Positions 49,067 to 58,334 are shown, numbered from the stretch's first letter. The stretch: 64,000 nucleotides of DNA from CALIBK01 sp037444165 (GCA_037444165.1 JBBIMX010000005.1:1-64000), one strand, 5' to 3'. The notes: a model not told the origin generated them from the letters alone. Numbers and translations: made by a program.

Positions 49067-50584
49067 ATGGGAAGAATCCAGAGACTTCTTCCTGCGGCTA
49101 TTGTTTTCTCCCTATTGATTTTCTTGGAGATAGGGTGCGAGGCCCAGGCCCCCAGAAGGGGAAAGGAGGTTGGAATGGGTGAGATCAGAGAGCCTGCCGT
49201 TTCTGGAATGTTTTACCCCGACCATCCAGCCACTCTTTTGAGCGAGATTAAAAAGTATCTCGATGAGGTAAAAAAGGAACCTCTGGAGGGAGAAATCGTC
49301 GCACTCATCTCTCCCCATGCGGGTTATATGTATTCTGGTCGAGTTGCGGCTTATGGGTATAAATGGATTGAAGGCCAATCCTTTGATTCTGTAGTCGTTG
49401 TGGCTCCAAGCCATCGGGTCGATTTCCAAGGAGCTTCCATTTATGATCGAGGAGGGTTTAGGACACCCCTTGGGACTGTGCCGGTGGATACTGAACTTTC
49501 TAAGGCGATCATGGAGAGATGGAAGGGGATTAAATTTCTGCCCGAGGCTCATCGGGAGGAGCATTCCTTGGAGGTTCAGATTCCCTTTCTTCAGGTCGTA
49601 TTGCCCTCTTTTAAATTGGTTCCTATCGTGATGGAACCTTACTGGAGTTGGGAAAGCTGCAAGGCCCTTGCCTCTGCGATTTCAGAAGGGGTCAAGGGAA
49701 AGAGGGTTCTCCTGGTGGCCAGCACTGACCTTTCACACTTTCATGGTTATGAGGAAGCGAGGCGTTTAGATCAGATCGTCCTGAACCACCTTGAACGATT
49801 TGATCCCGAAGGATTGTATCGAGATCTCAAAGGGGGGCGCTGTGAGGCCTGTGGAGGAGGTCCTGTTCTTACCATCCTTTTAGCCGCTAAAACCCTGGGG
49901 GCCAATCGTGCAAAAGTCCTTCAATACCTTAACTCTGGAGATGTGACCGGAGATCGAAGTCGGGTAGTAGGATATGCCTCGGCTGTCCTTTACCGGACCA
50001 AAGGAGGAGAAGCCAAGATGAAAGGAGAGAAAAAAATAGGGGTAGATTTGGGACTAAGCGAGCAGGACAAAAAGATCCTTCATCAGATTGCAAGGACCGT
50101 GATTGAAAACAAAGTCAAAGGGAAGCCTGTCCCAGAATTTAAAGTCGACTCTCCCACCTTAAAAGAGAATCGAGGGGCCTTTGTCTCTATCCATAAAAGA
50201 GGGCAATTGAGAGGGTGTATTGGCTACATTGAAGGACATGGGCCTCTTTATAAAACGGTGGAAGAGATGGCAGAGGCCGCGGCATTCCGAGATCCCAGAT
50301 TTAGCCCGGTCACGGAGAAGGAATTACCCGAACTGGATATAGAAATCTCCGTATTGACTCCTCTCAAAAAGATTACGGACATCAGTGAGATCCAAGTGGG
50401 GAAGCATGGGATCTATATCAAGAAGGGATGGTTTTCAGGTCTTCTCCTTCCTCAAGTGGCTACGGAATATGGATGGGACCGACAGACTTTCTTGGAGCAT
50501 ACCTGCCAGAAGGCAGGCCTTCCCTCAAATGCCTGGAAGGATAAAGATACAGAGATCTATATCTTTTCAGCCGATATCTTTTAG
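49067..50584 (+). CDS. Exported MEMO-AMMECR1 fusion (AmmeMemoRadiSam proteins B and A)
   Basis: The 505-residue product joins two families usually encoded separately. Residues 1-25 are a hydrophobic export signal (LLPAAIVFSLLIFLEIGCEAQ) with a cysteine that could be lipidated, although the -3 residue is Glu rather than the usual Leu. Residues about 40-310 are a MEMO1-type domain (EPAVSGMFYPDHPATL, ISPHAGYMYSGRVAAYGYK, HREEHSLEVQIPFLQ, STDLSHFHGYEEA). Residues about 320-505 are an AMMECR1 domain with KRGQLRGCIGYIEG and FRDPRFSPVTEKEL. No partner radical-SAM gene lies in the window. Molecular function is unknown in bacteria; predicted periplasmic or membrane-anchored. Confidence 0.88.
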   Translation: MGRIQRLLPAAIVFSLLIFLEIGCEAQAPRRGKEVGMGEIREPAVSGMFYPDHPATLLSEIKKYLDEVKKEPLEGEIVALISPHAGYMYSGRVAAYGYKWIEGQSFDSVVVVAPSHRVDFQGASIYDRGGFRTPLGTVPVDTELSKAIMERWKGIKFLPEAHREEHSLEVQIPFLQVVLPSFKLVPIVMEPYWSWESCKALASAISEGVKGKRVLLVASTDLSHFHGYEEARRLDQIVLNHLERFDPEGLYRDLKGGRCEACGGGPVLTILLAAKTLGANRAKVLQYLNSGDVTGDRSRVVGYASAVLYRTKGGEAKMKGEKKIGVDLGLSEQDKKILHQIARTVIENKVKGKPVPEFKVDSPTLKENRGAFVSIHKRGQLRGCIGYIEGHGPLYKTVEEMAEAAAFRDPRFSPVTEKELPELDIEISVLTPLKKITDISEIQVGKHGIYIKKGWFSGLLLPQVATEYGWDRQTFLEHTCQKAGLPSNAWKDKDTEIYIFSADIF

Positions 50585-50610
50585 ATCATAGAGGATCGCT
50601 GGGGGAGCTC

Positions 50611-52485
50611 TCATTCAAGCGAGATGAGATAGAGAATGAGATAGAGAGACAGGGCCAGAAGGATCAAGAAGAGCGAACCCCCTAAGCCAAGTTTGGGAAG
50701 TTCTCCCGGATAGTTCTTCTTTTTCTCCACTAATTGAAGTTCCCTTTCTTTTAAATGGGAAGGATTGACAAATAGACTTTTCATCTTTAAGGTCACCTCT
50801 TCTCTCTTGATTCTTAAGGCCAGGGCAGGATTCCGACTCATCCAGACAAAGAAGTGAACGATCTCCATGACTTTTTGATCCATATAAGAAGCAAAGGCCA
50901 TCAAAGGTTTTTCACAGAACCAGAGGATCCAGTGACCTGCTATTCGAGCAAACCAATCTGTATCTAAAGTATAGGTGGGATGTCCTAATACCATCTTTCT
51001 CAATACCCAAAATCCGAGGAAGGTGAAAAGAAACAGTTGCATATGGGAAAAAACCCTTGTGAGGGTAAAAGGAACGAACTCTACTGGATAGGGGAGTCTC
51101 TCATAGAGGATGGTGGGATAGACTCCCATGAATATGCATAGGAAGGCAAGGATGCCCATCCCTAAAAGCATAGAAATAGGGGTATTGAATGGAGAATCCT
51201 TCAATTTTGCTCTGATCGAAGGGGTGGGTTCATCCATTCCCTTTAGCCACATATTCCAAGGAAGTTTAAGTCCTGTGTGAAGAAAGGTTCCTACCGTTGC
51301 CCCTTCTAAGAGGAAATAGACAGGGATATGATGAATCCGCTCGGCCGCCTCGATGGTCATGACCTTGCTGATAAACCCATTGAACAGGGGAAACCCTGAG
51401 ATCGAGAAGCCCCCAATCATATAGAGCCAAAAGGAGATAGGCATATATTTGTAAAGACCCCCAAGTTCATTGAACTTAGCCGTTCCTACTACCACGAGCA
51501 CGCATCCCGCCCCCATATAGAGAAGGGCATTATAAATGATATGACAAAGGGCATGGGAGATTGCACCATTGATGGCCATTTCTGTTCCTATTCCCACTCC
51601 TGCAACCATATACCCTATTTGAGAGATGATATGGTAGGAACAGAGCCTTCTTCCATCATTTTCCAAAACGGCCAAAAAGAGGGCGAAGACGGCCTGGATA
51701 GCCCCCATCCACATGAGGAGTGGAACCCCGGAGAAGGTTCGAATGAGACAATAGATAGCCGTTTTGGTCGTATAGGCGGTCATATAAATGGATCCACTCG
51801 GAGTCGCCTCGGAATAACTATCTGAAAGCCAAGAGTGAAAAGGGGTGGTGGCTGAGTTAATGATAAACCCAAGAAGCATGAGGTTATACCCTAAATAATC
51901 TCCCCCCCATCCCCAGGGAAGGTGAACCATCTCGAGCGATCCAGTTCGGTGAACATGCATGACAATTCCAGCTAAGATGCAGGCCCCACTAAAATGATGC
52001 CACAGGGCATATCGAATGGCTGCTCCCATGGATTTTCTGGTTCCTCTGAACCAGATCAGGAACACCGGACACCAAGACATCATTTCTAAGAAGAAGAAGA
52101 GGGTAAAGAAATCCCCGGCAAAGATGGCTCCTATGGAACTCCCTACATAAACCATAGCCGCTACATGTTCCCAATTATTTTTGACTCTCAAAGCATAGAG
52201 ATTCATGCAGAAGGCAGCGATGACATAAATGAAGGCAAAGATCATGCTCAGCTTATCAATCTTTACGATCAGAAGCTCATATCCCATCAATCGAACACGC
52301 CATTTTAAGAGGGCTTGAGGCCAGGGAGGGATAGGGCCGAATGTTCCAGAAGAGGTAAACCAAAGAATCGTGAGTCCGGCGATAGGAAGTAAAAGAAAAT
52401 AGGTGAGTCTCACCCTTTTCCAGCGAAGGTGAGGAATCAGAAGACCACCTAAAAGGATAAGGATACCAGGATGAATCCACTCCAT
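50611..52485 (-). CDS. Mrp/NuoL-type proton antiporter-like subunit (large, last gene of operon)
   Basis: The 624-residue product is an antiporter-like membrane subunit with about 14-16 membrane segments and a long C-terminal extension containing a lateral-helix-like region. The TM5 Glu is present (GDFFTLFFFLEMMSWCPVF near residue 104). In the next conserved segment the usual Lys is replaced by Asn (GFIINSATTPFHSWLSDSY near residue 205), while the following Lys is kept (AYTTKTAIYCLIR near residue 240). It therefore may not pump by itself in the usual way. It is the last gene of the mrp operon and is probably a third ion-conducting or structural module of the antiporter. Confidence 0.85.
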   Translation of the reverse strand: MEWIHPGILILLGGLLIPHLRWKRVRLTYFLLLPIAGLTILWFTSSGTFGPIPPWPQALLKWRVRLMGYELLIVKIDKLSMIFAFIYVIAAFCMNLYALRVKNNWEHVAAMVYVGSSIGAIFAGDFFTLFFFLEMMSWCPVFLIWFRGTRKSMGAAIRYALWHHFSGACILAGIVMHVHRTGSLEMVHLPWGWGGDYLGYNLMLLGFIINSATTPFHSWLSDSYSEATPSGSIYMTAYTTKTAIYCLIRTFSGVPLLMWMGAIQAVFALFLAVLENDGRRLCSYHIISQIGYMVAGVGIGTEMAINGAISHALCHIIYNALLYMGAGCVLVVVGTAKFNELGGLYKYMPISFWLYMIGGFSISGFPLFNGFISKVMTIEAAERIHHIPVYFLLEGATVGTFLHTGLKLPWNMWLKGMDEPTPSIRAKLKDSPFNTPISMLLGMGILAFLCIFMGVYPTILYERLPYPVEFVPFTLTRVFSHMQLFLFTFLGFWVLRKMVLGHPTYTLDTDWFARIAGHWILWFCEKPLMAFASYMDQKVMEIVHFFVWMSRNPALALRIKREEVTLKMKSLFVNPSHLKERELQLVEKKKNYPGELPKLGLGGSLFLILLALSLYLILYLISLE

Positions 52486-52491
52486 AGGGTC

Positions 52492-52746
52492 TTACCGCCT
52501 TAATTTTTTCTCATAATAATCTTCATCCTTCACAATAAAGAGACCCATCCCCTTAGCGATGAGAATCAGAAGCATGCAACCGAGAAACCCAAAGAGAGCA
52601 AAGAATTCAGGGAAATACTGAAATTGAAAATGATAATGCAATTTCTTTGAGTAGATCAACCAAAGATCTAAGACGAGACTGATTCCAAGTCCCAATCCAT
52701 AGATCGTCCAAAAGAATCGTTTAGGGTAAGATCTCAACCATTTCAT
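52492..52746 (-). CDS. Small membrane protein of the mrp operon
   Basis: An 84-residue protein with two hydrophobic segments (about residues 11-30 and 45-70) and charged ends (MKWLRSYPKRFF; KDEDYYEKKLRR). Its family is not recognised. It lies 6-7 bp from both neighbouring antiporter-subunit genes, so it is certainly part of the same operon and may be a small accessory subunit. Confidence 0.75.
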   Translation of the reverse strand: MKWLRSYPKRFFWTIYGLGLGISLVLDLWLIYSKKLHYHFQFQYFPEFFALFGFLGCMLLILIAKGMGLFIVKDEDYYEKKLRR

Positions 52747-52753
52747 CTATGGG

Positions 52754-54301
52754 TCATCCTCCTGAAAGATTTTGAATTGCCCTCTGAACTAATGGATAAA
52801 TATAAAAAAGGTTTGGAAAGAGACAAACCAGAATAGAAAGGATGGCTGTCATTCCAATAGGAATGATCAAGAAGACAAAAAAGGGTTGCTCTCGTTCGAG
52901 GCTGGGAGGAGGTTCGGAAAAGAGTTGAACCTTTGGCTCCTTTTCTTCCAAGACCTCATTTTTAGGTATTTTCTCGAAAAAGGCCGTCCGGATAATTGGG
53001 TAAAAATAGACCACATCAAGGAGAGAGGCAATAAGGATCAGGGCCAAAAAGGCCCAATAACCGGATTGAATCGCTCCAAGGCTGAGATACCACTTGCTGA
53101 TAAATCCAGCGATGGGAGGAGCTCCACACATCCCTAAGGCCCCAATGGTAAAGGCGATCATGGTTAAAGGCATTAACCTCCCAATTCCAGCCATCTCGCT
53201 GATTTCTGTTTTACCCGAGGCTACGAGGATGGCCCCTGCACAAAGAAACAGGGTAATCTTCATCAATCCATGGAAAGGGATGTGGATCATAGCTCCAGTA
53301 ATTCCCATGGGAGTCAGAAGCCCTACTCCAAAAATGATAAAGGAGAGCTGGCTGATGGTGGAGTAAGCGAGCCTTCTTTTTAGATTGTCTTGAGCAATGG
53401 CGAAAAGAGAGGCTCCAATCATCGTAATGGCAGCAAAAGAGGAGAGAAGAGTTCCCAAACCGAGTTGTCTCAAAAGGTCGATTCCATAAACATAACAGAC
53501 AATCCTTACAATTCCAAAGACTCCCGCCTTGACGACCGCTACGGCATGGAGCAAGGCACTGACAGGGGTTGGAGCCACCATGGCCGTTGGTAGCCAGGAA
53601 TGAAAAGGGATATAGGCGGCTTTCATAAAGCCAAGGATAAAGAGGACAAAAAGGATAGAGAGGGTGGAGGGGAGAAGGGGGATAGAATTGAATATTCCTT
53701 TAGGGCTAAAATCGGTGGTTCTGACCAAAGAGTAGGTCCAGGCAATGGCGGCTAAGAGAAAGACACCAGAGGTAAGAAGATAAGCCAGATATTTCCTTCC
53801 CGCAAAGAGGGCCTCCTGGGACTGCTCGTGAGCAACCAGAGGATAGGTGGAGATAGTGAGGATTTCATAAAAGACAAAGAGGGTGACCAAATTCCCAGAG
53901 AGGGCCACTCCCATGGCCCCAAGAATGGCCAGGGCAAAACAGAAATAGTATCGTGTCTGAGCATGTTCTTTGAGGGCTCTCATATATCCAATCGAATAGA
54001 GAGAGACAAGAATCCAGAGAAATGAAGCGGTGAGGGCAAAGAGAAGACCAAAGGCATCCACCCGAAATCCAAAATGGACCTGGGGTAGGATATCCTTAAA
54101 GAGGTAGGATTCAATCCTATAGCCTTGGGTGACCCAGGGGGCCATGGAAAGGACAAGGATGAACTGAATAAGGCTTGCAAGGATCGTCCACGTTTCCCGA
54201 AGGTTGGGCCTTCGGCCTGAGAGGAGGATCAGAATCGATGAAAGAGCAGGGCAGAGAAGAGCCCATGCAGGTTTTAGGGATTCAATTACAGGTTCTGTCA
54301 T
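52754..54301 (-). CDS. mrpD: Mrp cation antiporter subunit D-like (second copy)
   Basis: The 515-residue product is a NuoL/M/N-type antiporter subunit with about 14 membrane segments. All charged signature residues are in place: TM5 Glu in GNLVTLFVFYEILTISTYPL near residue 138, Lys in GFMKAAYIPFHSWLPTA near residue 225, and Lys in ALLHAVAVVKAGVFGIVRI near residue 253. It is the subunit most likely to conduct protons. It overlaps the previous mrpD-like gene by 4 bp (ATGA). Confidence 0.92.
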   Translation of the reverse strand: MTEPVIESLKPAWALLCPALSSILILLSGRRPNLRETWTILASLIQFILVLSMAPWVTQGYRIESYLFKDILPQVHFGFRVDAFGLLFALTASFLWILVSLYSIGYMRALKEHAQTRYYFCFALAILGAMGVALSGNLVTLFVFYEILTISTYPLVAHEQSQEALFAGRKYLAYLLTSGVFLLAAIAWTYSLVRTTDFSPKGIFNSIPLLPSTLSILFVLFILGFMKAAYIPFHSWLPTAMVAPTPVSALLHAVAVVKAGVFGIVRIVCYVYGIDLLRQLGLGTLLSSFAAITMIGASLFAIAQDNLKRRLAYSTISQLSFIIFGVGLLTPMGITGAMIHIPFHGLMKITLFLCAGAILVASGKTEISEMAGIGRLMPLTMIAFTIGALGMCGAPPIAGFISKWYLSLGAIQSGYWAFLALILIASLLDVVYFYPIIRTAFFEKIPKNEVLEEKEPKVQLFSEPPPSLEREQPFFVFLIIPIGMTAILSILVCLFPNLFYIYPLVQRAIQNLSGG

Positions 54302-55824
54302 GGCTTCTGAAATAGTCCAAATAAAAGATTCACTCGATCAAGAATCGGCATAGGAATCTTTGCAAGCCAGAAAATGCCCATAAGGATGCACAGGGAGGAT
54401 AGAATCCAGATCGGGATGAGCATCCCCATGGGAATTTCATGTTTTGAATAGGAAGAGGGTCCATGACCTTCTTCTCCTTGGGTCTTCATGTACATCGTTT
54501 CGATCACTCGCCAAAAATAGATCAGGTTGAGAAGAGAACTCAGGAGCAACACAGCAACAAAAAAGAATTGTCTGGCTTCAATGGAGGCAAGAATGATATA
54601 GAGTTTAGAGACAAAGCCCACACTCGGGGGAACCCCTATCATGGAGAGGGCAGCAATGACAAAGGCAGCGCAAGTATAGGGCATCTTTTTCCCCAATTGG
54701 TAGAACTGGTCTATATTCCACAGGTCAGCCTTATAGATGAATCCCCCTGCTACAAGAAAAAGGCACCCTTTCATCAAGGCGTGATTCAAAATATGCATCA
54801 ACGCAGGATTGAGTCCTCCCCAGGGCGAAGTGGTGGAGGACATAGAAAGGCCTAAGGCCAAGATGATATAGCCCATATTGGCTACACTCGAATAGGCAAG
54901 CATCCTTTTTAAATTCCTTTGAGTGATGGCGAGAACGGAGCCAAAGAGGATGGCTATCGCAGCCAGCCAGCTCAGGATCTCCAGGATAGGGAAGAGCCTG
55001 AGGAAGTGAGGGGTAAATACAGAAAAAGCGACTCGGATAAAAGCATAGGTGGCGACTTCGATGATGATCCCCGAAAGCATCGCACTGATCTCTGAGGGGG
55101 CGAAGGCATGGGCGTCAGGAAGCCAGGTATGGAGAGGGAAGAGGGCCATCTTGATGCTTAGACCCACAAGGATAAAGGCAAAGGCTGCAATGACGACTCG
55201 ATTCTTATAAAAAGGAGGAAGCAGAAGAGAGAGGTCATGCATGTTGAGGGACCCTGTGATGGCATAAAGAAATCCTATCCCGAGGAGGAAGAAACAGGCT
55301 CCAATGGATCCCAAAACGAGATAGGTAAAACTTGCCCTTAAGGCAATCTTTCCCCTCGAGGCAATAAGGGCATAGGCAGAGAGGGAGGCAATCTCAATAA
55401 AGACATACATATTAAAGATATCTCCAGTGACGATAATCCCACAAAGCCCGGTGATCAGGAGCTGGTAGATAGTATAAAAAGAGACGACCTTTTCTGGGAG
55501 TTCATGTTCGATATTCTTTTTCGAATAGAGGAGGCAGATTAAAGCAAGAAATAGGAGGATGATTAACACATAGGAATTTAAGGCATCCATCACATACTCA
55601 ATGCCCCATGGGGGAACCCACCCGCCCAAGCGATAGCGAATCGGACCCCGAGTCAAAACATGCTCGAGGATAAAGAAGGAGGAAATGAATTGGAAGATAA
55701 GGGTTCCAAGAGAAATAAACCAGGCTGTTCTTCTATGGATCCATCCTGCAATCAGAATGGTGATCGCCGAAAGAAGAGATAGAACAACGATCAATAGGGG
55801 GAGATGCTCAACCAAGCTGACCAT
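54298..55824 (-). CDS. mrpD: Mrp cation antiporter subunit D-like (first copy)
   Basis: The 508-residue product is an antiporter subunit with about 14 membrane segments. TM5 Glu is present (GDIFNMYVFIEIASLSAYALI near residue 130) and the first Lys is present (GLSIKMALFPLHTWLPDAHAFAP near residue 215). The second conserved Lys position reads Glu (LSGIIIEVATYAFIR near residue 245), which alters the expected proton path. It lies 19 bp after mrpC and overlaps the next subunit gene by 4 bp. Confidence 0.91.
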   Translation of the reverse strand: MVSLVEHLPLLIVVLSLLSAITILIAGWIHRRTAWFISLGTLIFQFISSFFILEHVLTRGPIRYRLGGWVPPWGIEYVMDALNSYVLIILLFLALICLLYSKKNIEHELPEKVVSFYTIYQLLITGLCGIIVTGDIFNMYVFIEIASLSAYALIASRGKIALRASFTYLVLGSIGACFFLLGIGFLYAITGSLNMHDLSLLLPPFYKNRVVIAAFAFILVGLSIKMALFPLHTWLPDAHAFAPSEISAMLSGIIIEVATYAFIRVAFSVFTPHFLRLFPILEILSWLAAIAILFGSVLAITQRNLKRMLAYSSVANMGYIILALGLSMSSTTSPWGGLNPALMHILNHALMKGCLFLVAGGFIYKADLWNIDQFYQLGKKMPYTCAAFVIAALSMIGVPPSVGFVSKLYIILASIEARQFFFVAVLLLSSLLNLIYFWRVIETMYMKTQGEEGHGPSSYSKHEIPMGMLIPIWILSSLCILMGIFWLAKIPMPILDRVNLLFGLFQKP

Positions 55825-55843
55825 GGTGATTCATTAAGATCCG

Positions 55844-56257
55844 TTAAGTCTCGGGTTTCGAATTCACTCCATGAAGAGGCTCTCTGGCCGATTTCTCTAT
55901 AATCTCGCTTTCCTCAATCGTTCCATACTCCTGATACATTCGAATCACAAGAGAGAGAGCAACAGCCGTAGTAGCCACAGAAACCACAATCGCCGTCAGG
56001 ATCAATACATGGGGAAGGGGGTTGGCATAAAGGTAGCCTTTCTGAACGATCTGCTCATCCACAATAGGAGCCGTTCCCCCCTTGACCGCACCAAGGGAGA
56101 TAAAATAAAGGAAGATGGCTGTCTGAAAGATATTGAGGCCTAAGATTTTCTTGATGAGATTATCCTTAGCCACGATTCCATAAAATCCAATCAGCATGAG
56201 AAGAATAAAGACCCAATAATTATATTTTGCAAAGATCTTGGCTAAGAACCATTCCAT
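55844..56257 (-). CDS. mrpC: Mrp antiporter subunit C (NuoK-like)
   Basis: The 137-residue product has three membrane segments and matches MrpC/MnhC/MbhG, homologous to NuoK. Seen are YNYWVFILLMLIGFYGIVAKDNLIKKILGLNIFQTAIFLY in the first half and PLPHVLILTAIVVSVATTAVALSLVIRMY in the second, with the conserved LTAIV...T..AL pattern. It overlaps mrpB by 16 bp. Confidence 0.93.
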   Translation of the reverse strand: MEWFLAKIFAKYNYWVFILLMLIGFYGIVAKDNLIKKILGLNIFQTAIFLYFISLGAVKGGTAPIVDEQIVQKGYLYANPLPHVLILTAIVVSVATTAVALSLVIRMYQEYGTIEESEIIEKSAREPLHGVNSKPET

Positions 56258-56724
56258 GAATTTTCTCTCTCTCCCTTGCCTTCTTCTTTTTCGGCTAAAT
56301 CAAAAAAGATAGAGGCGATGATGGCCATGACCGTAATGCCAATTCCCATCTCAACAAAGTCCATTCCAAGGGCCCTATTCTCTTCAAAATGGGAGGTGAA
56401 AGGGATAAATCCATAGTTGAGATACTGAACCATCCCTCGACTCAGAAGGATGGCTAAAAGCCCGATCCCCCCATAAATATAGAGGCCCAAAGAGCTGAAG
56501 AAGGTGTTCACAGATTCTGGAAACCGTTTTCTTCCGCCCGCAAGTCCAAAGGCCACGACGTAGAGAATAAATGAAGAGGCAAAGACTACCCCTCCCTGGA
56601 ATCCTCCTCCTGGTCCTCCAGCCCCATGGACAATCACATAAAGGGCAAAGAGTTGAATGAAAGGGATCATGACACGGGAGACGGTCTCAACGACCACATC
56701 CCTTTCTTTTTCTTTCTCACTCAA
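56242..56724 (-). CDS. mrpB: Mrp antiporter subunit B (MnhB/MbhF domain)
   Basis: The 160-residue product has four membrane segments and the MnhB signature: RVMIPFIQLFALYVIVHGAGGPGGGFQGGVVFASSFILYVVAFG (residues about 17-60), then a second half with GIGLLAILL and EMGIGITVMAIIASIFFDL. The HG-GPGGGFQGG loop is diagnostic. It overlaps the MbhE-like gene by 4 bp. Confidence 0.94.
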   Translation of the reverse strand: MSEKEKERDVVVETVSRVMIPFIQLFALYVIVHGAGGPGGGFQGGVVFASSFILYVVAFGLAGGRKRFPESVNTFFSSLGLYIYGGIGLLAILLSRGMVQYLNYGFIPFTSHFEENRALGMDFVEMGIGITVMAIIASIFFDLAEKEEGKGERENSWNGS

Positions 56725-57248
56725 AGTCTTCCTTTCCTCCTTAAGAGCAAAATCACGGAGACTCCTGCCGTAAAGATTACGGTGGTTTCCCCTAAGGTAT
56801 CATACCCCCGGTAATCGGCCAATCCATAGGTCACCATATTGGGAACGGCCGTCTCCTTTAGCCCCTTCTCTATCCACCGAACCACAAAGGCATATCGATA
56901 GACCTTCCCCTGGGTTCCTTCTTTTTTGATAAAATAATATTTTTCTTCCTTTGGGTAATAAGGTTCTTCCTTTTCGACATAGCCATTCCACTGGCCTTCG
57001 GTATGTGGGATTTTTTCGATTCGGATAATAGGAGGGAATCCTCTATCTTTAAGGTTTTGAACCAGGGAGTGAGGGAGAGTTCTTCCTTCCAATGATTCTA
57101 AATCCTTAGCGTCTATCCGGAAGAGTTCAACGTATTTAATCGTAGCCGCCTCCGGATCCCCAAAGATTGGGATGTCCTCTGCGACATAAATAAAAAGGGC
57201 ACAGAGAAAAGCAATGATGATGAGGGTAAGGGCTCGAATGCCTCTCAT
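56721..57248 (-). CDS. MbhE-like subunit (split MrpA/MrpB region)
   Basis: A 175-residue protein with an N-terminal membrane segment (about 5-25), a soluble middle portion of about 110 residues facing the outside, and a C-terminal membrane helix preceded by ADYRGYDTLGETTVIFTAGVSVILLL. The DYRGYDTLGE motif is that of MbhE and of the C-terminal region of long MrpA proteins. The ATG at 57248 overlaps the preceding TAA by one base; GTG 57260 is an alternative. Separate MbhD- and MbhE-like genes instead of a fused MrpA are typical of the Mbh/Mbs and archaeal-type Mrp systems. The middle portion is longer than usual. Confidence 0.85.
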   Translation of the reverse strand: MRGIRALTLIIIAFLCALFIYVAEDIPIFGDPEAATIKYVELFRIDAKDLESLEGRTLPHSLVQNLKDRGFPPIIRIEKIPHTEGQWNGYVEKEEPYYPKEEKYYFIKKEGTQGKVYRYAFVVRWIEKGLKETAVPNMVTYGLADYRGYDTLGETTVIFTAGVSVILLLRRKGRL

Positions 57249-57490
57249 TACTTTTCCCACCTCGTGGTCCTTGCAATCGCAGCAATTAAAAAGGCAGTGG
57301 TGGCTCCAGCTCCCACAGCCGCTTCAGTAAATCCCACATCGACGGATTGGAGCTCCACCCAGATGAGGGCCATCAGGAAACTATAGGCCCCCAATAGGAT
57401 CACGGCCGCCAGTAGATCTTTAAGGTGGATCACAGAGATGGCAAGGATCACAACAAAAAAAAGGAGGATGAGATCGATAGAAACAATCAT
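57248..57490 (-). CDS. MbhD-like subunit (MrpA C-terminal region, DUF4040)
   Basis: An 80-residue, three-helix membrane protein: ISVIHLKDLLAAVILLGAYSFLMALIWVELQSVDVGFTEAAVGAG (about residues 20-65), then TTAFLIAAIART. The DVGFTEAAVGAG motif with its conserved Glu is typical of MbhD and the MrpA C-terminus, homologous to part of NuoJ. It precedes the MbhE-like gene with one-base overlap. Confidence 0.92.
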   Translation of the reverse strand: MIVSIDLILLFFVVILAISVIHLKDLLAAVILLGAYSFLMALIWVELQSVDVGFTEAAVGAGATTAFLIAAIARTTRWEK

Positions 57491-57504
57491 AGAATTCTTT
57501 TTAC

Positions 57505-58008
57505 CTATTCCTCCATAAATACATGGGCGACCTTCTTTTGCATCGTCTGGTCGACTAATAGGGCATCCGCAGGTTCCTTTGCAATGGCATGGACGCAGAA
57601 TTTCCCACGTTCAGGCTCTACCCAAATCGTGATGGTCCCAGGGGTGAGGGTGATCGAGTTAGCCAGTGTGACTTGAGAAAATTCTCCTCTTAATGGGGTT
57701 TCAAATTCAATGATACGGGGATCAATAGGCATCTTTGGGTGTAACACGCGATAGGCTACATCGATATTAGCCAGTACAATCTGCCATAACTCCCAGGGGA
57801 TATACCGCACAAGTCGAACCGATTTTAAAAGCCTCTTTTGAGTCTTCTTCGTGACTAAAAGATCATGCGAAAGGAAGGCTACGATCAGACAAGAGATCAA
57901 ACCTGAAATTAAATGAAAGGCATCGAATATTCCAGAGAGGAGGATCCAAAAAAGAGCCATGATGAAAAAAGTGAGGAGGATAGCCAATAGTCTTTCCTCT
58001 TTTCTCAT
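57505..58008 (-). CDS. mrpE: Mrp antiporter subunit E
   Basis: The 167-residue product has two N-terminal membrane segments (about residues 8-50) and the cytoplasmic MrpE domain: RLVRYIPWELWQIVLANIDVAYRVLHPKMPIDPRIIEF near residue 65, then ANSITLTPGTITIWVEPERGKFCVHAI near residue 116. ATG 58008 is chosen because it overlaps the mrpG stop by 4 bp and gives the normal length. The open frame runs on to 58362 but that extension overlaps mrpG in another frame and is not coding. Confidence 0.94.
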   Translation of the reverse strand: MRKEERLLAILLTFFIMALFWILLSGIFDAFHLISGLISCLIVAFLSHDLLVTKKTQKRLLKSVRLVRYIPWELWQIVLANIDVAYRVLHPKMPIDPRIIEFETPLRGEFSQVTLANSITLTPGTITIWVEPERGKFCVHAIAKEPADALLVDQTMQKKVAHVFMEE

Positions 58009-58334
58009 TGTCTTTTCTCTCCAAGACGCCAGGGTTTGATTCCAATCTGATAGGCCGCCTTCATAAGGGCGTGGGTTGCGGTAGGGTTCGCAATGAAGAT
58101 GAAAAAGATCAAGAAAACAAGTTTGGTAGGGATTAAAGGCGTCTCCACATAGTGGAAAAAGTGATAGACAAGGAGCCCAAGAATGATGAGTCCAGCACCG
58201 AGGGTATCGCATTTTCCGGTGGCATGGAGGCGGGTGTAAAAGTCTGGGAATCTCAACAGCCCAATTGATCCAACAAACGTGAAGAACAGGCCTGCTCCCA
58301 ACAGGAAAGTGACCAGGATATGGATTAGGACCAT
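58005..58334 (-). CDS. mrpG: Mrp antiporter subunit G
   Basis: The 109-residue product has three membrane segments and the MnhG/PhaG signature SIGLLRFPDFYTRLHATGKCDTLGAGLIILGLL near residue 23, followed by KLVFLIFFIFIANPTATHALMKAAYQIG. It overlaps mrpF by 10 bp and mrpE by 4 bp. Confidence 0.95.
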   Translation of the reverse strand: MVLIHILVTFLLGAGLFFTFVGSIGLLRFPDFYTRLHATGKCDTLGAGLIILGLLVYHFFHYVETPLIPTKLVFLIFFIFIANPTATHALMKAAYQIGIKPWRLGEKRQ

